The position numbers and the translations under genes were made by a program. The notes below the pieces were generated by a model. That model did no database searches, was not told the DNA's origin, and saw only the letters and a list, made by a program, of their open reading frames with translations. Source: Symbiodinium natans (Eukaryota; Sar; Dinophyceae; Suessiales; Symbiodiniaceae). From it: a stretch of DNA of 64,000 nt. The DNA lies in the NCBI GenBank assembly GCA_905221605.1, contig CAJNDS010002406.1, positions 292,001 to 356,000 on the forward strand. The letters run 5' to 3'. This document shows, piece after piece, positions 41,133 through 51,179 of this stretch; position 1 is the first letter of the stretch, and the number at the start of each line of letters is the position of its first letter.

Positions 41133-41335
41133 AAACCGTGTTGATCCGGAGATCCCGTGTAAAGCTGAGAAAGTACACATACACATGTACACATACATGT
41201 GTGCAAATGCGCAAATGTAGAGATCTGAAGAGATATGAGATGTATGTAGTATGTACATACTAAATACATATATATATATATATATATTCATACATATATA
41301 TATATGCACATATGCATGCGTGCGCAATTGTGAAG

Positions 41336-41644
41336 AGAAGGCCACGCTCGACCCTTCGCCCATCGAAGCGGCATCGTTTGCCAGCGTGCCTTCGGCCACG
41401 AAGGACGAGGCAAAAGGGTGCAGGGCTTTAGGTGGGTTTAGGGGTTTAGGGGCTTAAAGGTTTAGGGGTGTAGGGGTTTTGGGGCTTAGGGGTTTTGGGC
41501 TTAGGGGCTTAGGGGTTTAAAGGTTTAGGGGTTTTTGGAGGAGGTTCAGGCCGGAGTCATTGGCCGAGTCAATGACGCTTGCGTAAATCGCATTGGCTTC
41601 GACCCTCACAGGCCAGAGATTCCAGGAGCGCTGAAACAAGAAGG
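41336..41644 (+). CDS. Two exons, unknown protein
   Basis: 41336-41417 (IEAASFASVPSATKDEAKG, donor GTGCAG) and 41541-41644 (VIGRVNDACVNRIGFDPHRP then EIPGALKQE, donor GTTTAGGG). Between them is a degenerate GGGGTTTAGG block (41430-41535). They probably belong to the gene that continues at 41896. Confidence 0.62.
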
Positions 41645-41895
41645 GTTTAGGGTTTAGGGTGCAGCGGCTTAGAGTTTAGACTCTGTGTGTAGCTCTTCAG
41701 GGAAGCTTCAGGGGCGGAAATGGTTGGCTTCCAAGCTCTATGTCCCACACCCCTCACATGCAGGCCTGCAAGGGCTTGGCCATCAGTCTCAGCACAGCTG
41801 CTAGCATCGGGCAATCATGGGTCCACCCTGGGCATCCGAGCCCCTTGTAAACCCTGCCCAAACATTGGACATCCCTACAAGCCTTATATCATTAG

Positions 41896-42865
41896 TTAAT
41901 CTACACCGCACAGAAGCCCTCAGCCCCGACGAAGTCCACAATAATATGAATCCCCTCTTGAAGGCGGAGAAGGAGTCGGAGCGCCAGCAACAGGAGGCTG
42001 ACATGACCGCGTCGCCGGCTTGCCCGGCAGAAGTGCGTGAGATCCAGGAGGGTGCTTTTGACATGCCAGGGCTTTTCAAGGATCTAGGGTTCCGGATGTT
42101 GCCAGCACATCCAGTGTACAACCACAGCCGGAACCTCGAACCCCACTGCTGAACCTCCCGGCCCACACAGCAACCATACCTTACCTTGCTGGGTCTTCAC
42201 GAGGAGGCGCCGAAACAGAAAGATTCGGCGGAGGAGCCGAGACAGGAAGATTCGGCGTGCAGAGACGACGGAGAAGCGGAAGAGAAGCTGCGACTGGAAT
42301 CAATAAGCTTTGGGGTTTGGGTTTTCGTGACTGGCCCTTGAATTGAAGTTAAACATGTAGGAAAGTATATATCTATGTACGTATATGTGTGCGTGCGTGT
42401 GCATCTCGCCCTATGCAATCTGGAGTTGAGGTCTTGTTCAAAATGCTTAGCGGGCCCTAAACCCTGAACCCTAAACCCGAAACCCTAAACCCTAAACCCT
42501 AAACCCTAAACCCTTAGTCTCCCCAAGGCTCCATGGCGTCCCGGGGATCCCGGGTGAAGATGCCATGGAAGCAACGGGTTTAAGGGTTCAAGGTTGGGAT
42601 GCTTCTAAAACTAGCAGTCCTTAATGGGGAGTATACTATACGGCTTTAGGGTTTAGGGTTTTGGGTTTAGGGTATAGGGGTTGCTGTTATCATCTTTTCT
42701 ACCAAGTAAGGAGTGTTAGCACAAGGAAAAAACAGCCCAAGTTCAAGGGCCTCCGGAGTGAAGGAAGAAGGGGTGCACATTGTATCACATTGTGACATGC
42801 AGATGCATGCGGAAGCATGCGGACGCTTTCTAGGCAATGGCAAGCCGGTCGTTCCCCGAACCTGA
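41896..42865 (+). CDS. Four-exon gene end, acidic
   Basis: Exons 41896-42113 (PLLKAEKESERQQQEADMTA; donor GTGTAC), 42204-42314 (KQKDSAEEPRQEDSACRDDG; donor GTTTGG), 42518-42577 (acceptor after CCCTAAA tract, CCCTTAG; SPQGSMASRGSRVKMPWKQR; donor GTTTAAGG), 42803-42865 (acceptor TGACATGCAG; MHAEACGRFLGNGKPVVPRT, TGA). Phase 0 at each junction. Glu/Gln/Ala-rich helix then polar tail. Intron 42315-42517 starts GTTTGGG and ends with (CCCTAAA)n. Family unknown. Confidence 0.68.
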
Positions 42866-42909
42866 AATCGCAAAAACATGGCCTGAGGCCCTAAACCCGA
42901 AACCCTCAG

Positions 42910-43876
42910 CCACACTGTCGGTCCGTTTGGTGAAGTCGGCCAGAGGCCTCAGTGAATCGAGATTGTAAGTTGTAAGAACATAGCCGGATCAGTGGGGGCA
43001 GATGTATAAGCCTATTTTTTATGGCAAAGGGGTCCCGTGTGCCGTTTGCCCTCTTTTTTATAAGTTCTTCTGGACAACCAAGGGATCAGGGCCGATCAAT
43101 GTCAGACAGCGAAATGCGTCTGCCGGAGACGGATTCCACTGAGGGGGCCAATGTGAGCCACCAGGAGACTCCGCTCTGCGCGGAACGGTCCGCTGTAGAC
43201 GCTTCCCAAGCCCAGGATCACACAGAACCTTCGGCGAAGAGCACGGAAGACGAAGCCACTGCAGTGCCGCAAGAGCAGCACTCTGCCCACGAGGAGTCTG
43301 CAAATCCCAGTGCCGAGATTGTGCAGCAGGAGCAGCAGGAGGCTGGAGTTGATGGCCTTCCAAGTGAGACCAAGCCCGACGCGATGGACGGCGAGGAAGC
43401 ATCCACGGCACCCTCCAACGAGCAGCCGTCCGACGGGGCCCCAGGCAGTGCTGGAGCCTCAACACCCGAGATGGTTGACCTTGACAAGAAGCTGGAGCCC
43501 GATGGTGACACTCCTGCCCGACCTTCCTCCAGTCCGGAACCGAGCTCATGAGAGTTTTGATGCAGTTGGGCGGGTGTCAAGTCATGTGCCTCTCCAATCA
43601 CTCACCTTGTCGGACCCATCTTCGAATCTTGCGGAGCCCGGGCAGCTTCCTCAAAGGCCCTATAGGAGATCAGTGGGCCCTACTGAAGCCGCCATGATTG
43701 TACAACGTGGGCCCCCAATACACAACTACGGTCACTCAGGCGCCCCAGGCGAGTCTGTAGACATCATCCCGGCCCCGAGCTCAGCAACTCTACGGCGCAC
43801 GCTGCATCACTTTCAGGGCGTCACTGCGTCTGCGGAGTGCCGAGGAAGCATCCCAAACCTGAGCAGCCATTCATAG
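42910..43876 (+). CDS. Three-exon gene end, long acidic disordered protein
   Basis: Exons 42910-42964 (acceptor ACCCTCAG, donor GTAAGT), 43083-43504 (acceptor CAACCAAG, donor GTGACA) and 43566-43876 (acceptor TTGATGCAG, TAG 43874). Phases 2,1 agree. About 260 residues in view. The middle exon is rich in Glu, Ser, Ala, Pro and Gln (EIVQQEQQEAGVDGLPSETK); the last reads RRSVGPTEAAMIVQRGPPIH and ends Ser-rich. Unspliced frames of 176 and 188 codons overlap here in different frames; the 61-nt intron reconciles them. No fold expected; function unknown. An ATG at 43099 gives an alternative start (MSDSEMRLPETDSTEG). Confidence 0.72.
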
Positions 43877-44154
43877 AATCAGACAAAAAGTGGGCATCCT
43901 GCTTTCGCTGCAGCGACCACGGGAATGTCGGGCGTGGAGGCAACGTTTGGGTAGTTGAGGCGGGGGTTGGGGGGCAGGGCAGCCCGAGAATTGCCACATG
44001 AACCTGGGGTTTAAGTGTTAGCCCGCAATGTTCAGAGCCGAGGTCAAGCAGCACTTTCGTCGAATAATGTCGAATATGACTCAGCGTATTTTACGTTTAC
44101 TTTGAAGTGTGTATTTGCCAGCAAGCAGTATTGGTTCCTTCGAATGGTTTCTAG

Positions 44155-44522
44155 GTGCCAGAGACTCGAGAGCATTGAGAGCCGAAAAATCAGGGCGATC
44201 AGGCGCAAGCTTTGTGAGTTAGCGAACCTGGAAGAAGGCGCGATAAAGCGAACCGAAATCCGGAGAGGGCAGAAGACTGACTTGACTTAGCGGGAGCACA
44301 TGTTTCAAGGGTTTGTTTGCTCGAGCCTGTTGGCGTTTTCTCGCACTTCGAGATGAGATATGTAGAACACACTTCTTGGGCGGTGGTCTATGTGGGACGC
44401 CATGAATATTGCAGCTGCTTTAGTAGCGAGGGCATATGGGCCAAAACGAATGCACCGAATCGAAAGCATACCAACTTGCCAAGCGCTGTGATGCGCAGCG
44501 GCCACAGTGCGGCCACGGGAAT
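44155..44522 (+). pseudogene. Duplicated exon, copy 1, frameshifted
   Basis: Same acceptor (TTTCTAG) and donor (GTAAGT) as copy 2 but 368 nt instead of 384, not a multiple of three. Frame is lost near GCGATAAAGCGAACC and a TAG follows at 44288. The downstream part still matches copy 2 closely. Confidence 0.65.
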
Positions 44523-44751
44523 GTAAGTGTTTTTTGTGTTGTTCCCTTCCCTTGCCGGTGGAGGCAACGTTTGGCTGCTTGTGGCGGGGGGGGGGGGGGC
44601 GGGGCAGCCCGAAAATTGCCACACTTGGCCTCGAGTGTTACCGTTTACCCCATACAAGCAACGCTTTTCCGTCGAGTGTAATTTGTTGTGCTTTCAGGCG
44701 CGTTTTGCCCAGCAAGCATTAAATTGGTTCCTTCGAATGGTTTCTTCTTAG

Positions 44752-45135
44752 GTGCCAAAGACTCGAGAAGCATGAAGAGCCGAAAATCAGGGCGATCAGG
44801 CGCAAGCTCTGTGAGTTATTGCGACCTGAAGAAGGCGCGATAAAGCCAACCAAATCCGTAGAGGGCAAGAAAGACTGCTTTACTTTCGGGCGCACATGTT
44901 TCATCAATGGGGCAAGGGTTTTGTTTGCTCGAGCCTGTTGGCGTTTTCTCTGCGCACTGTCCGAGATGAGATATGTAGAACACACTTCTTGGGCGGAGGT
45001 CTATGTGGGACGCCATGAATATTGCAGCTGCTTTAGTGGCGAGGGCATATGGGCCAAAACGAATGCACCGAATCGAAAGCATACCAACTTGCCAAGCGCT
45101 GTGATGCGCAGCGGCCACAGTGCGGCCACAGGAAT
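44752..45135 (+). CDS. Duplicated exon, copy 2, intact symmetric exon
   Basis: Acceptor GTTTCTTCTTAG, donor GTAAGT. 384 nt, phase 2-2, so tandem copies could be spliced together in frame. Reads KIRAIRRKLCELLRPEEGAI, then CFTFGRTCFINGARVLFARA and YVGRHEYCSCFSGEGIWAKT, ending Asn/Arg/Ser-rich. Several Cys and aromatic residues suggest a folded domain of about 128 residues; no family recognised. The minus-strand frames over it are shadows. Confidence 0.65.
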
Positions 45136-45353
45136 GTAAGTGTTTTTTGTGTTGTTCCCTTCCCTTGCCGGTGGAGGCAACGTTTGGCTGCTTGTGGCGG
45201 GGGGGGGGGCAGGGCAGCCCGAGAATTGCCACATTGCTCGGCGTTTAAGTGTTAACCCCAGGTCAAGCAACACTTTCGTCGAGTGTAATTTGTATGTGCT
45301 TTCAGGCGCGTTTTTGCCAGCAAGCAGTATTGGTTCCTTCGAATGGTTTCTAG

Positions 45354-45388
45354 GTGCCAGAGACTCGAGAGCATTGAGAGCCGAAAAA
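45354..45388 (+). CDS. Duplicated exon, copy 3, truncated by assembly gap
   Basis: Acceptor TTTCTAG and the first 35 bases identical in frame to copy 1 (CQRLESIESRK), then N. Confidence 0.6.
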
Positions 45389-45488
45389 NNNNNNNNNNNN
45401 NNNNNNNNNNNNNNNNNNNNNNNNNNNNNNNNNNNNNNNNNNNNNNNNNNNNNNNNNNNNNNNNNNNNNNNNNNNNNNNNNNNNNNNN
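45389..45488. other. Assembly gap (100 N)
   Basis: Exactly 100 N, the usual placeholder for a gap of unknown size. It lies inside the tandem exon array. Confidence 1.
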
Positions 45489-45636
45489 GGCGGTGCAAAA
45501 ATCGACGCTGCAATTTCACCCCCCTGGGCTCGCAAGGAGGCCAGGGACAGGACGATTTTGGGGCGTGGAGGGAGAGAAGGCTTTCTGGCAAAGGTCTGTT
45601 CGGGCTTGGGGCTGATTTGCTTTTTTGGGAACCAGG

Positions 45637-45810
45637 TGTTCAGGACGAAGAATTCTCAAGAGGAATCAGCGCGATCGAGGGTTATCGAGTCAGTTAGTCG
45701 GGGTGCTTTTCGGGCATTAAGAATCGAAGCCATGGGGCCGAAAAGCAGCATTTGGACTTCGGTACCCACTCGGCGTTCATGGATCCGGAATTACAGCCGA
45801 TATTCCCTGG
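45637..45810 (+). CDS. Two probable exons after the gap
   Basis: 45637-45694 (acceptor TTTGCTTTTTTGGGAACCAG, donor GTCAGT; best frame VQDEEFSRGISAIEGYR) and 45749-45810 (acceptor CGAAAAGCAG, donor GTTGGG; HLDFGTHSAFMDPELQPIFP). Phase link unproven. A single frame also runs open from the gap to 45833. Confidence 0.52.
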
Positions 45811-45928
45811 GTTGGGGCTACCCGAAACCCTGAACCCTAAGCCCTAAACCCTCTCATAGGCCTCCGAGAAACAGACTCCCACTTCGGGGGAAGGAAGTTA
45901 CGACCAGCTACCCTAAAGCTACTTACAG

Positions 45929-47040
45929 GCCACACCATTGCTGCGAGCGGACCTCTCAAAGTCAGAGTCCAAGGCATGGATCCGAGTTTAGGCTTTAGGG
46001 GTTCAGGGTTCAGGGTTCAGGGTTTAGGGTTTAGGGTTTAGGGTTTAGGGGGAGGAGGGGGCGGTCTTCTTCTCGAGTTTGAAAGGATTGGGTTTCGGGT
46101 CCGTTCCGCAAGCAATCCTTGCTCCAGGTGCGTACCATGTGGATATATTTGGCTTTAAATGTTTCGTTACAGCATCTCCCGTTGATGTGGCGTGCTTTGC
46201 TACACTCACCACGATTTGCCTTCAGATTGCTGATCTGGCAACATTCGAAAATGTCACTTGGATGTTGGGTGCGGTGTGCCCTGTGCTGTTCCCGGATTCA
46301 TGAAGTACATAACTACGTATATTTATTGCTATGCTTATATTTTTATTGGTTTTGGATTGTTATGTACATGTGTGTTTTTTCTTGCTGTACACATATGTTG
46401 TAGATACAGATGCCGTACGTTATAACTATACACATACATACATGCATACATGCATACATATATGTTTGTACATTAATGCAAAATACTTCATTTATGAGAA
46501 AACACATAGGTGTATAGATGTACGTGTGTGTATATATGTATGTGTTTTTGGGCGGTGCGTTTCATCACATTTTCGAGCAGGAACCGCTGCGCGCTGCAGC
46601 CTCAAAGACTGAGGACGCGGGAAATGGAGCAAGGGTTCAGGTTTAGGGTTTAGGGTTTAGGGCTTAGGGTTTAGGATTTAGGGTTTAGGGTTTAGGGTTT
46701 AGGGTTTAGGGTTTAGGGTATTCAAAGCGCCCAGTTTCTTGGCGGACCCAGCTCCTAGGTTCCCGAGCGATTGAAAGCTGCACTTCACACACCCATCAAC
46801 CCCAAAGCCCATCCTCAACTTGCAGCGTTTGGGGGGGGGGGGGGCTTAAGGGTCTGAGTGCTGAGGGTTTTTGTGTAAACCTTGCAAAACCCTTATGGAT
46901 CCGAAACCCACCCAAGACGACCTTGCATCCTGAACTCCCGGTGCCTTTCTGCAGGAAGCAGACGAAGACTTCTTCGAAAGCGAGGCCGCCCTACTGATGC
47001 TCCAGAGCCTCACGCAGGCGCGCGTGGAGAGCACTGTTGT
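45929..47040 (+). CDS. Three linked exons, unknown protein
   Basis: 45929-45985 (acceptor GCTACTTACAG, donor GTTTAGG; ATPLLRADLSKSESKAWIR), 46581-46634 (acceptor TTTTCGAGCAG, donor GTTCAGG then TTTAGGG array; EPLRAAASKTEDAGNGAR), 46955-47040 (acceptor CCTTTCTGCAG; EADEDFFESEAALLMLQSLT). Phase 0 at both junctions. Acidic, helical. Gene continues right of 47040 but no further exon was fixed. Intron 45986-46580 contains a TTTAGGG array and an open frame (46128-46303) that could be an alternative terminal exon. Confidence 0.65.
46128..46303 (+). CDS. Possible alternative terminal exon
   Basis: Acceptor CCTTGCTCCAG; reads YHVDIFGFKCFVTASPVDVA and LATFENVTWMLGAVCPVLF to TGA 46301. It falls inside intron 45986-46580 of the linked model, and another frame of 94 codons overlaps, so it is uncertain. 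Confidence 0.35.
46635..46720 (+). repeat. Telomere-like (TTTAGGG)n at an intron donor
   Basis: GTTCAGG then about eleven TTTAGGG units at the 5' end of intron 46635-46954. The same intron has a G-run at 46832-46844. An earlier array (46015-46051) sits near the 5' end of the preceding intron. Confidence 0.95.
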
Positions 47041-47709
47041 GTTGGTTTGCAGTTATGGGGTTTTGGCTTCCAGTACACACCTAAATACAAATAAATCAAG
47101 CACATGCATTTTCCGAGTATCTACACGCATACATATTTATGTACACATGCATGTGTGTGTGTGTGCGCGCTTGGTCATCTTGACTTTTGATTCGTTTTTT
47201 TTTTCCGCCATCAGTAGATCAAGGTTTTCGGAACTTTGAGGTCCATGGCAGGGTTGAGGGTGGAGGAGCATTTCAGGGCTGACGGTTGGGGAGCTGTTGA
47301 GGGGTCTTGAGTGGTCCGAGGTCGAGAGCTTAGTTTCTGGTTTCGAGAGACATGTTTTCGTTTGAGGCGGAGAGATGCTGGGAGAATAGCTTTGGGGTTC
47401 GCAATACAATCCAACATGTTGTTTATACTGCATCATAACATACTTCTTGAAAGTTTGCGGGGGCGAGGCTTGAAGGCGAGGTGACGATTTCTGTAGGCAG
47501 TTTGCTGCTGTTTTGAGAGTGAGGTTGATTGTGTGTTGGAGGTTAATTACGGTTGGGGTTCTGGGATTGGTTCATGGAAGGGTGAGATTCTAGAGGTGGC
47601 AGCGTGGGAGCATAGCATCAATCACACACCCGTCCGAACAGGAGCCACAGATGCTTAGAAGACAGCTTTGTGATTGCCTCCTTGGGCAGAAGCACCTGCA
47701 GTGTTTGCC
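47041..47709. other. Unresolved interval
   Basis: TG/TA repeats at 47120-47168. A 99-codon minus-strand frame (47137-47436; Ser/Pro/Lys-rich) is the only ORF of note. Nothing convincing on the plus strand until the gene at 47710. Confidence 0.4.
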
Positions 47710-48540
47710 ATGGCCAGGACATCCGATGTGGAAGATCTTCCCAAACGCTTTGTTCAGAATCAGGTGAGTGACACCGGCGAGGCATTGGCTTGGGACAAGG
47801 TCAAGAAGCTGCGTGTGAAACAGTCTAGCGCAGACAACCCTATCCATTTGAAGCAAATCGAGATCTATGGCTGCGATGGCATCAACCATGCGCTTCAAGC
47901 AAATGGAGGTACTGCATGCCAATCCTCTATGCATGGCCCTGGAGGTGCCTACGGACCGGCTGAGCTGGTCATTGACGGCAAGCGTACTGGTTCTGTGAAT
48001 CACACAGCGCATGCAGACAATGGCTGGCTAGAGGTAGAGCTGGCAAGACCTACTTGCGTGGAAAGCTTCGCCATCTTCAACATGTTCGACGACGAGTGGG
48101 AGCACCGGATGCGGCTATGTGGCCACACTGTGGAGCTGTTGGACGAATCCGCTCGCGTCGTGTATCAGCAGCTGATCACCTTCGAAGAGGATGCGGCTCT
48201 GTTTGATCGTGACAGAAACTGTCGGCAACTCTGGGTGAATGAGGACGCCCAACCCGTGGTTGTGAACTTGCACATCGAAAAATGTAAGGAAGCTGCGGGT
48301 CAGGCAAAGGTCACTGCAACCCAAATGAGTGGCAAACACCTCGCAACAGTTTCGCTGGAGTTGGGAATCCCATTTTTTGCGCGGACGCTTTGCTACAGCC
48401 TCCAGAAAGAAGCGGGCATACCGGCCCACAGCCTGCGATTGCTGCTGCCCGACGGGCGCTTGATGAGATTGAATGGCAAAGACGACAGCAGTCTGGCGGA
48501 ATTGCTCCCAGATATCGTTGCCGAAGGTAACGAGGCGTAA
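47710..48540 (+). CDS. Galactose-binding (discoidin/F5-8 type C)-like plus ubiquitin-like domain protein, intronless
   Basis: ATG 47710, TAA 48538, 276 residues, no intron needed. TGA at 47671 is in frame upstream; a possible acceptor CACCTGCAG ends at 47701. Residues about 33-158 have the order of a galactose-binding-like fold: LKQIEIYG, GGAYGPAELVIDGKRTG, a GWLEVELARP strand, VESFAIFNMFDDEWEHRM and HTVELLDESARVVY. Residues about 201-268 look ubiquitin-like (MSGKHLATVSLELG, then LPDGRLMRLNGKDDSSL), a domain often seen in dinoflagellate predictions. The pairing suggests a carbohydrate- or ligand-binding module with a protein-interaction module; substrate unknown. Being a single long exon amid tiny-exon genes, it may be a retrocopy or a terminal exon. 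CAG|GTGAGT at 47761-47769 is an unused-looking donor. Confidence 0.8.
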   Translation: MARTSDVEDLPKRFVQNQVSDTGEALAWDKVKKLRVKQSSADNPIHLKQIEIYGCDGINHALQANGGTACQSSMHGPGGAYGPAELVIDGKRTGSVNHTAHADNGWLEVELARPTCVESFAIFNMFDDEWEHRMRLCGHTVELLDESARVVYQQLITFEEDAALFDRDRNCRQLWVNEDAQPVVVNLHIEKCKEAAGQAKVTATQMSGKHLATVSLELGIPFFARTLCYSLQKEAGIPAHSLRLLLPDGRLMRLNGKDDSSLAELLPDIVAEGNEA

Positions 48541-48812
48541 AGCCGCAGGAGCAGATGCCGCGCATTGCTTCCACATCTTGAGCGTGGGAAGAACAAAGGA
48601 GTGCAGAAGACTTAGAGTAGAGAAGCAACAATTGGGCCAAGTGCTCTGTTTCGACCTGTTCTTTTCGTCCCTCAAGCACTGGCGATGAAGCTATGACATC
48701 ATGTACTCATGACGTTCTGAATGAAGGTTGTTGCTTTGCCAAAGTCGTTCATTCGAAAGAGCCGACAGCACCGCCCCTTCTAAAACCCCTCACCAAAACC
48801 CAACTTGTTCAG

Positions 48813-49754
48813 CTCTCCGCCCTCTACACGCCCACACTTCTGAGCCCGAGCGCCAGGACCTGGGCGACCCCCAGCGGGTCCCCAAAAAACTGAAGCCAGC
48901 GCCGGAGATCCCGTCGGCGAAGGCACACAACGCTCAGATGTCGGATGGGGACAGGATTTTTTCAATTTGGGGGAGGGCTTTAGAGGGTTCTGCAGGCCTA
49001 GAGACCTAAGAGCGTCGAGGGTAGTAATTTCTTTTCGGTTTCAGGATTTAGGTTTTCGGGCTTTTGCCAGAAAAAGCCGAGAAGTTCGTCCGTGCGCAGA
49101 GCAGGTGTTGGCCAATGAAATGCTGGTCACATGCCCACAACGCCATCCCAAGAAATCGCCAGTTGTACCCCTTTTTGGTCGTTGCTTGTTGGCCACCTAC
49201 AGAAGGGTTCTTGTTTCCCCAAATGAAATCCTCGGGCCCCACGTATCGGAACCCTCTCATATTTCTTGGGGGTTGAGGCTTAGTCATAGTGGGGCAACAT
49301 TTTACGTGTTTAAGGGTACTGAAACTCAATAAGGGATGGAAACTTACATTCTTAATGCCATCCCAACCATGAATTAGATAGGGGCGCCTTCCCGGGTTGT
49401 ACTTAAGGGCCACCAGGAACCTTGCCAAGCAACCCGTGTACCTGGCAGTTGTCTCTGCAATCCCCTGGATAAACGGTTCGACGCAACATGATTCATTCGC
49501 TCCTGGTACTGCCGGCTCGAGGTGCAATTCGAGAGGGCTCTGGAGTCGAGAGTGTTTTGGATTTAGTGGTTTAGCTTCCGCAAAACCTACTGCAAAATTC
49601 GCCCTGGGTTTTCTGGAACTTACTGAGCAACTCGGAAGTAGGCATACAGACCCCCAAACAGGGGAAGAACCGAACCCTGAACCCTTGCTGTTGAAGCTCC
49701 TTGCAGGGCATGGCCCAGCTTGACTACTTCCTGCTTGGAGAGAAGCCGCTTTGA
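48813..49754 (+). CDS. Three-exon gene end, charged protein
   Basis: 48813-48986 (acceptor CAACTTGTTCAG, donor GTTCTG; PQRVPKKLKPAPEIPSAKAH), 49071-49104 (acceptor GGGCTTTTGCCAG, donor GTGTTGG; KAEKFVRAQS), 49707-49754 (acceptor TTGAAGCTCCTTGCAG; GMAQLDYFLLGEKPL, TGA). The first two join in phase; the last is a very good terminal exon whose link is inferred. Intron 49105-49706 contains element family 4 copy B, and long frames on both strands there (108 and 159 codons) partly derive from it. Confidence 0.6.
49287..49379. mobile_element. Dispersed 90-bp element, family 4, copy B
   Basis: Matches 35918-36005 (TAGTGGGGCAA ... CCATCCCAACCATGAATTAG). Confidence 0.6.
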
Positions 49755-49864
49755 TGCAACCACCCCAAGCTTCGTGTAAGCCAAAGGGGTTTAGGGTGTA
49801 TAGGGTTTAGGGTGTATAGGGTTTAGGGTGTCGGGTTTAGGGTTTAGGGTTTAGGCCCCCCCAG

Positions 49865-50070
49865 CTTCATGTACGTCCGCAAGGTAGAACTTGCATCCTC
49901 CACGAAACCCTTGGGTGAAGGTCCTCCCAGGCCCACGCGTCAACGCCATTGCGCCTTGCTGGAGCTCCAGAAGCCCTGAAGCTAGCCTCAGGCAAGAACC
50001 GTCTCAGCTCCACGTTTTCAGAGCGGCAGCACGCAAAACCACAAGACAGACCGCCGATATAGAGTTCCAC
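49865..50070 (+). CDS. Probable terminal exon and a following exon
   Basis: 49865-49979: acceptor CCCCCCAG after a TTTAGGG tract; FMYVRKVELASSTKPLGEGP then RPTRQRHCALLELQKP, TGA. 50025-50070: acceptor CACGTTTTCAG; RKTTRQTADIEFHIV. Alternative donors (GTAGAA at 49884) make the structure uncertain. Confidence 0.45.
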
Positions 50071-50202
50071 ATAGTAGGATCCCCCTTTACCCTCATAATA
50101 AGGTGCCCTAATTCTGCAAACCCATGAAGCAGGATCCCTTATCTTCTTAAAATAGGGACCCTAATAAGGTACCCCTCATTTTGAAAACCCGTAAAAAAAG
50201 GA
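50070..50202. mobile_element. Possible element family 5
   Basis: AGTAGGATCCCCCTTTACCC ... with an internal semi-repeat (ATAAGGTGCCCTAATTCTG versus ATAAGGTACCCCTCATTTTG). Looks like a short non-coding element; single copy here. Confidence 0.35.
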
Positions 50203-50223
50203 CCGGCTTCTTCTCCGACGAGG

Positions 50224-50432
50224 AGGGGGTCAGCATCTTGTGGCAAGCGTCTGAAGGGTTCAGCCATCTTGGATGACCTTAAACCCTGAGCCCCCAGATG
50301 TCAAGAGACTCAACAGGCTTCTGGATCCCATCAACCCGAAATCTAGCCCCCGAACCCCCCTAAACCCTCTCAAACCCCAAGCCCAAAACCCAAACCCGCC
50401 ACCCCAGCACCTGAAGCGTAGTAGAGCCTCAG
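50224..50432 (+). CDS. Weak small exons
   Basis: About 50229-50261 (EGVSILWQASE), 50299-50343 (DVKRLNRLLDPINP) and 50408-50432 (acceptor CGCCACCCCAG; HLKRSRAS, donor GTGGGC). Short and unlinked. Confidence 0.3.
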
Positions 50433-50639
50433 GTGGGCCAGTCCTCCCTACACGGTTTTGTGTCGCAAGGCTCCAGTCTTAAGCTGCAGACTCCAGGGCT
50501 TCAAAGAGGAAGACTCGAGCGTGCGTCTGAAGCTTTGTTCACAAGAACTCAGAGAGCCCAAGGCACAGGTCCCTTGAATATAGAGTAGACTTTCACCTAC
50601 AGACCAAAACTTGCTATTATATATGGTTCAGCGTCGAGC

Positions 50640-51175
50640 GTCCTGGGCCCCCCCCCCCCCATGGTATCCCCCCCCCCCCCCAAGTCTACTCTACGGTCCC
50701 TAAACCCTAAACCCTAAACCCTAAAACCTAAACCCTAACCCAAACCCTAAACCCTAAAACCCTAAACCCTAACCCGAAACCCTAAACCTTAAGTCTTAAA
50801 CCTTAAACCCTAAACCCTAAAACCCTGAACCCTAAACCCTAACCCTAAAACCAACCCCCAACCACACCACAGGGGGGGGGGTATCATCTTAGTACCCCAT
50901 CCGCGGGGAAAACCCTAAACCCTAAACCCTAAACCCTAAACCCTAAACCCTAAACCCTAAAACCCTAAACCCTAAAACCCTAAAACCCTAAAACCCTAAA
51001 ACCCTAAACCCTAAACCCTAAACCCTAAACCCTAAAACCCTAAAACCCGAAAACCAACCCCCAACCCCAAAACCAAAAAAAAAACCCACCACAGGGGGGT
51101 GGGGGGGGGAATACCAGTGGGGGGGGGGGGGGGGGGGGGACCGCCGAGGGCGAGCATATATATATATATATTGGA
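50640..51175. repeat. Telomere-like array with CCCTAAA/CCCTAAAA variants and homopolymers
   Basis: Poly-C at 50650-50659 and 50670-50681; CCCTAAA, CCCTAAAA and CCCTAAC units over 50698-50860 and 50910-51050; poly-G at 51120-51139; TA run at 51157-51171. Largest telomere-like block in the window. No gene. Confidence 0.95.
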
Positions 51176-51179
51176 ACAC

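Larger units (their letters stand above)
43927..45388 (+). repeat. Tandem array of about 610-bp units, each with one exon; runs into the N gap
   Basis: Three copies of one unit start near 43927, 44557 and 45168 (landmark GGTGGAGGCAACGTTTGG, then a G-run, then AGCCCGAGAATTGCCACA). The third is cut by the gap at 45389. Array collapse or unknown extra copies are likely. Confidence 0.9.

Noticed and set aside
49048-49527. 159-codon minus-strand ORF
   Set aside because: Much of it is element family 4 copy B and the intron of the plus-strand gene.
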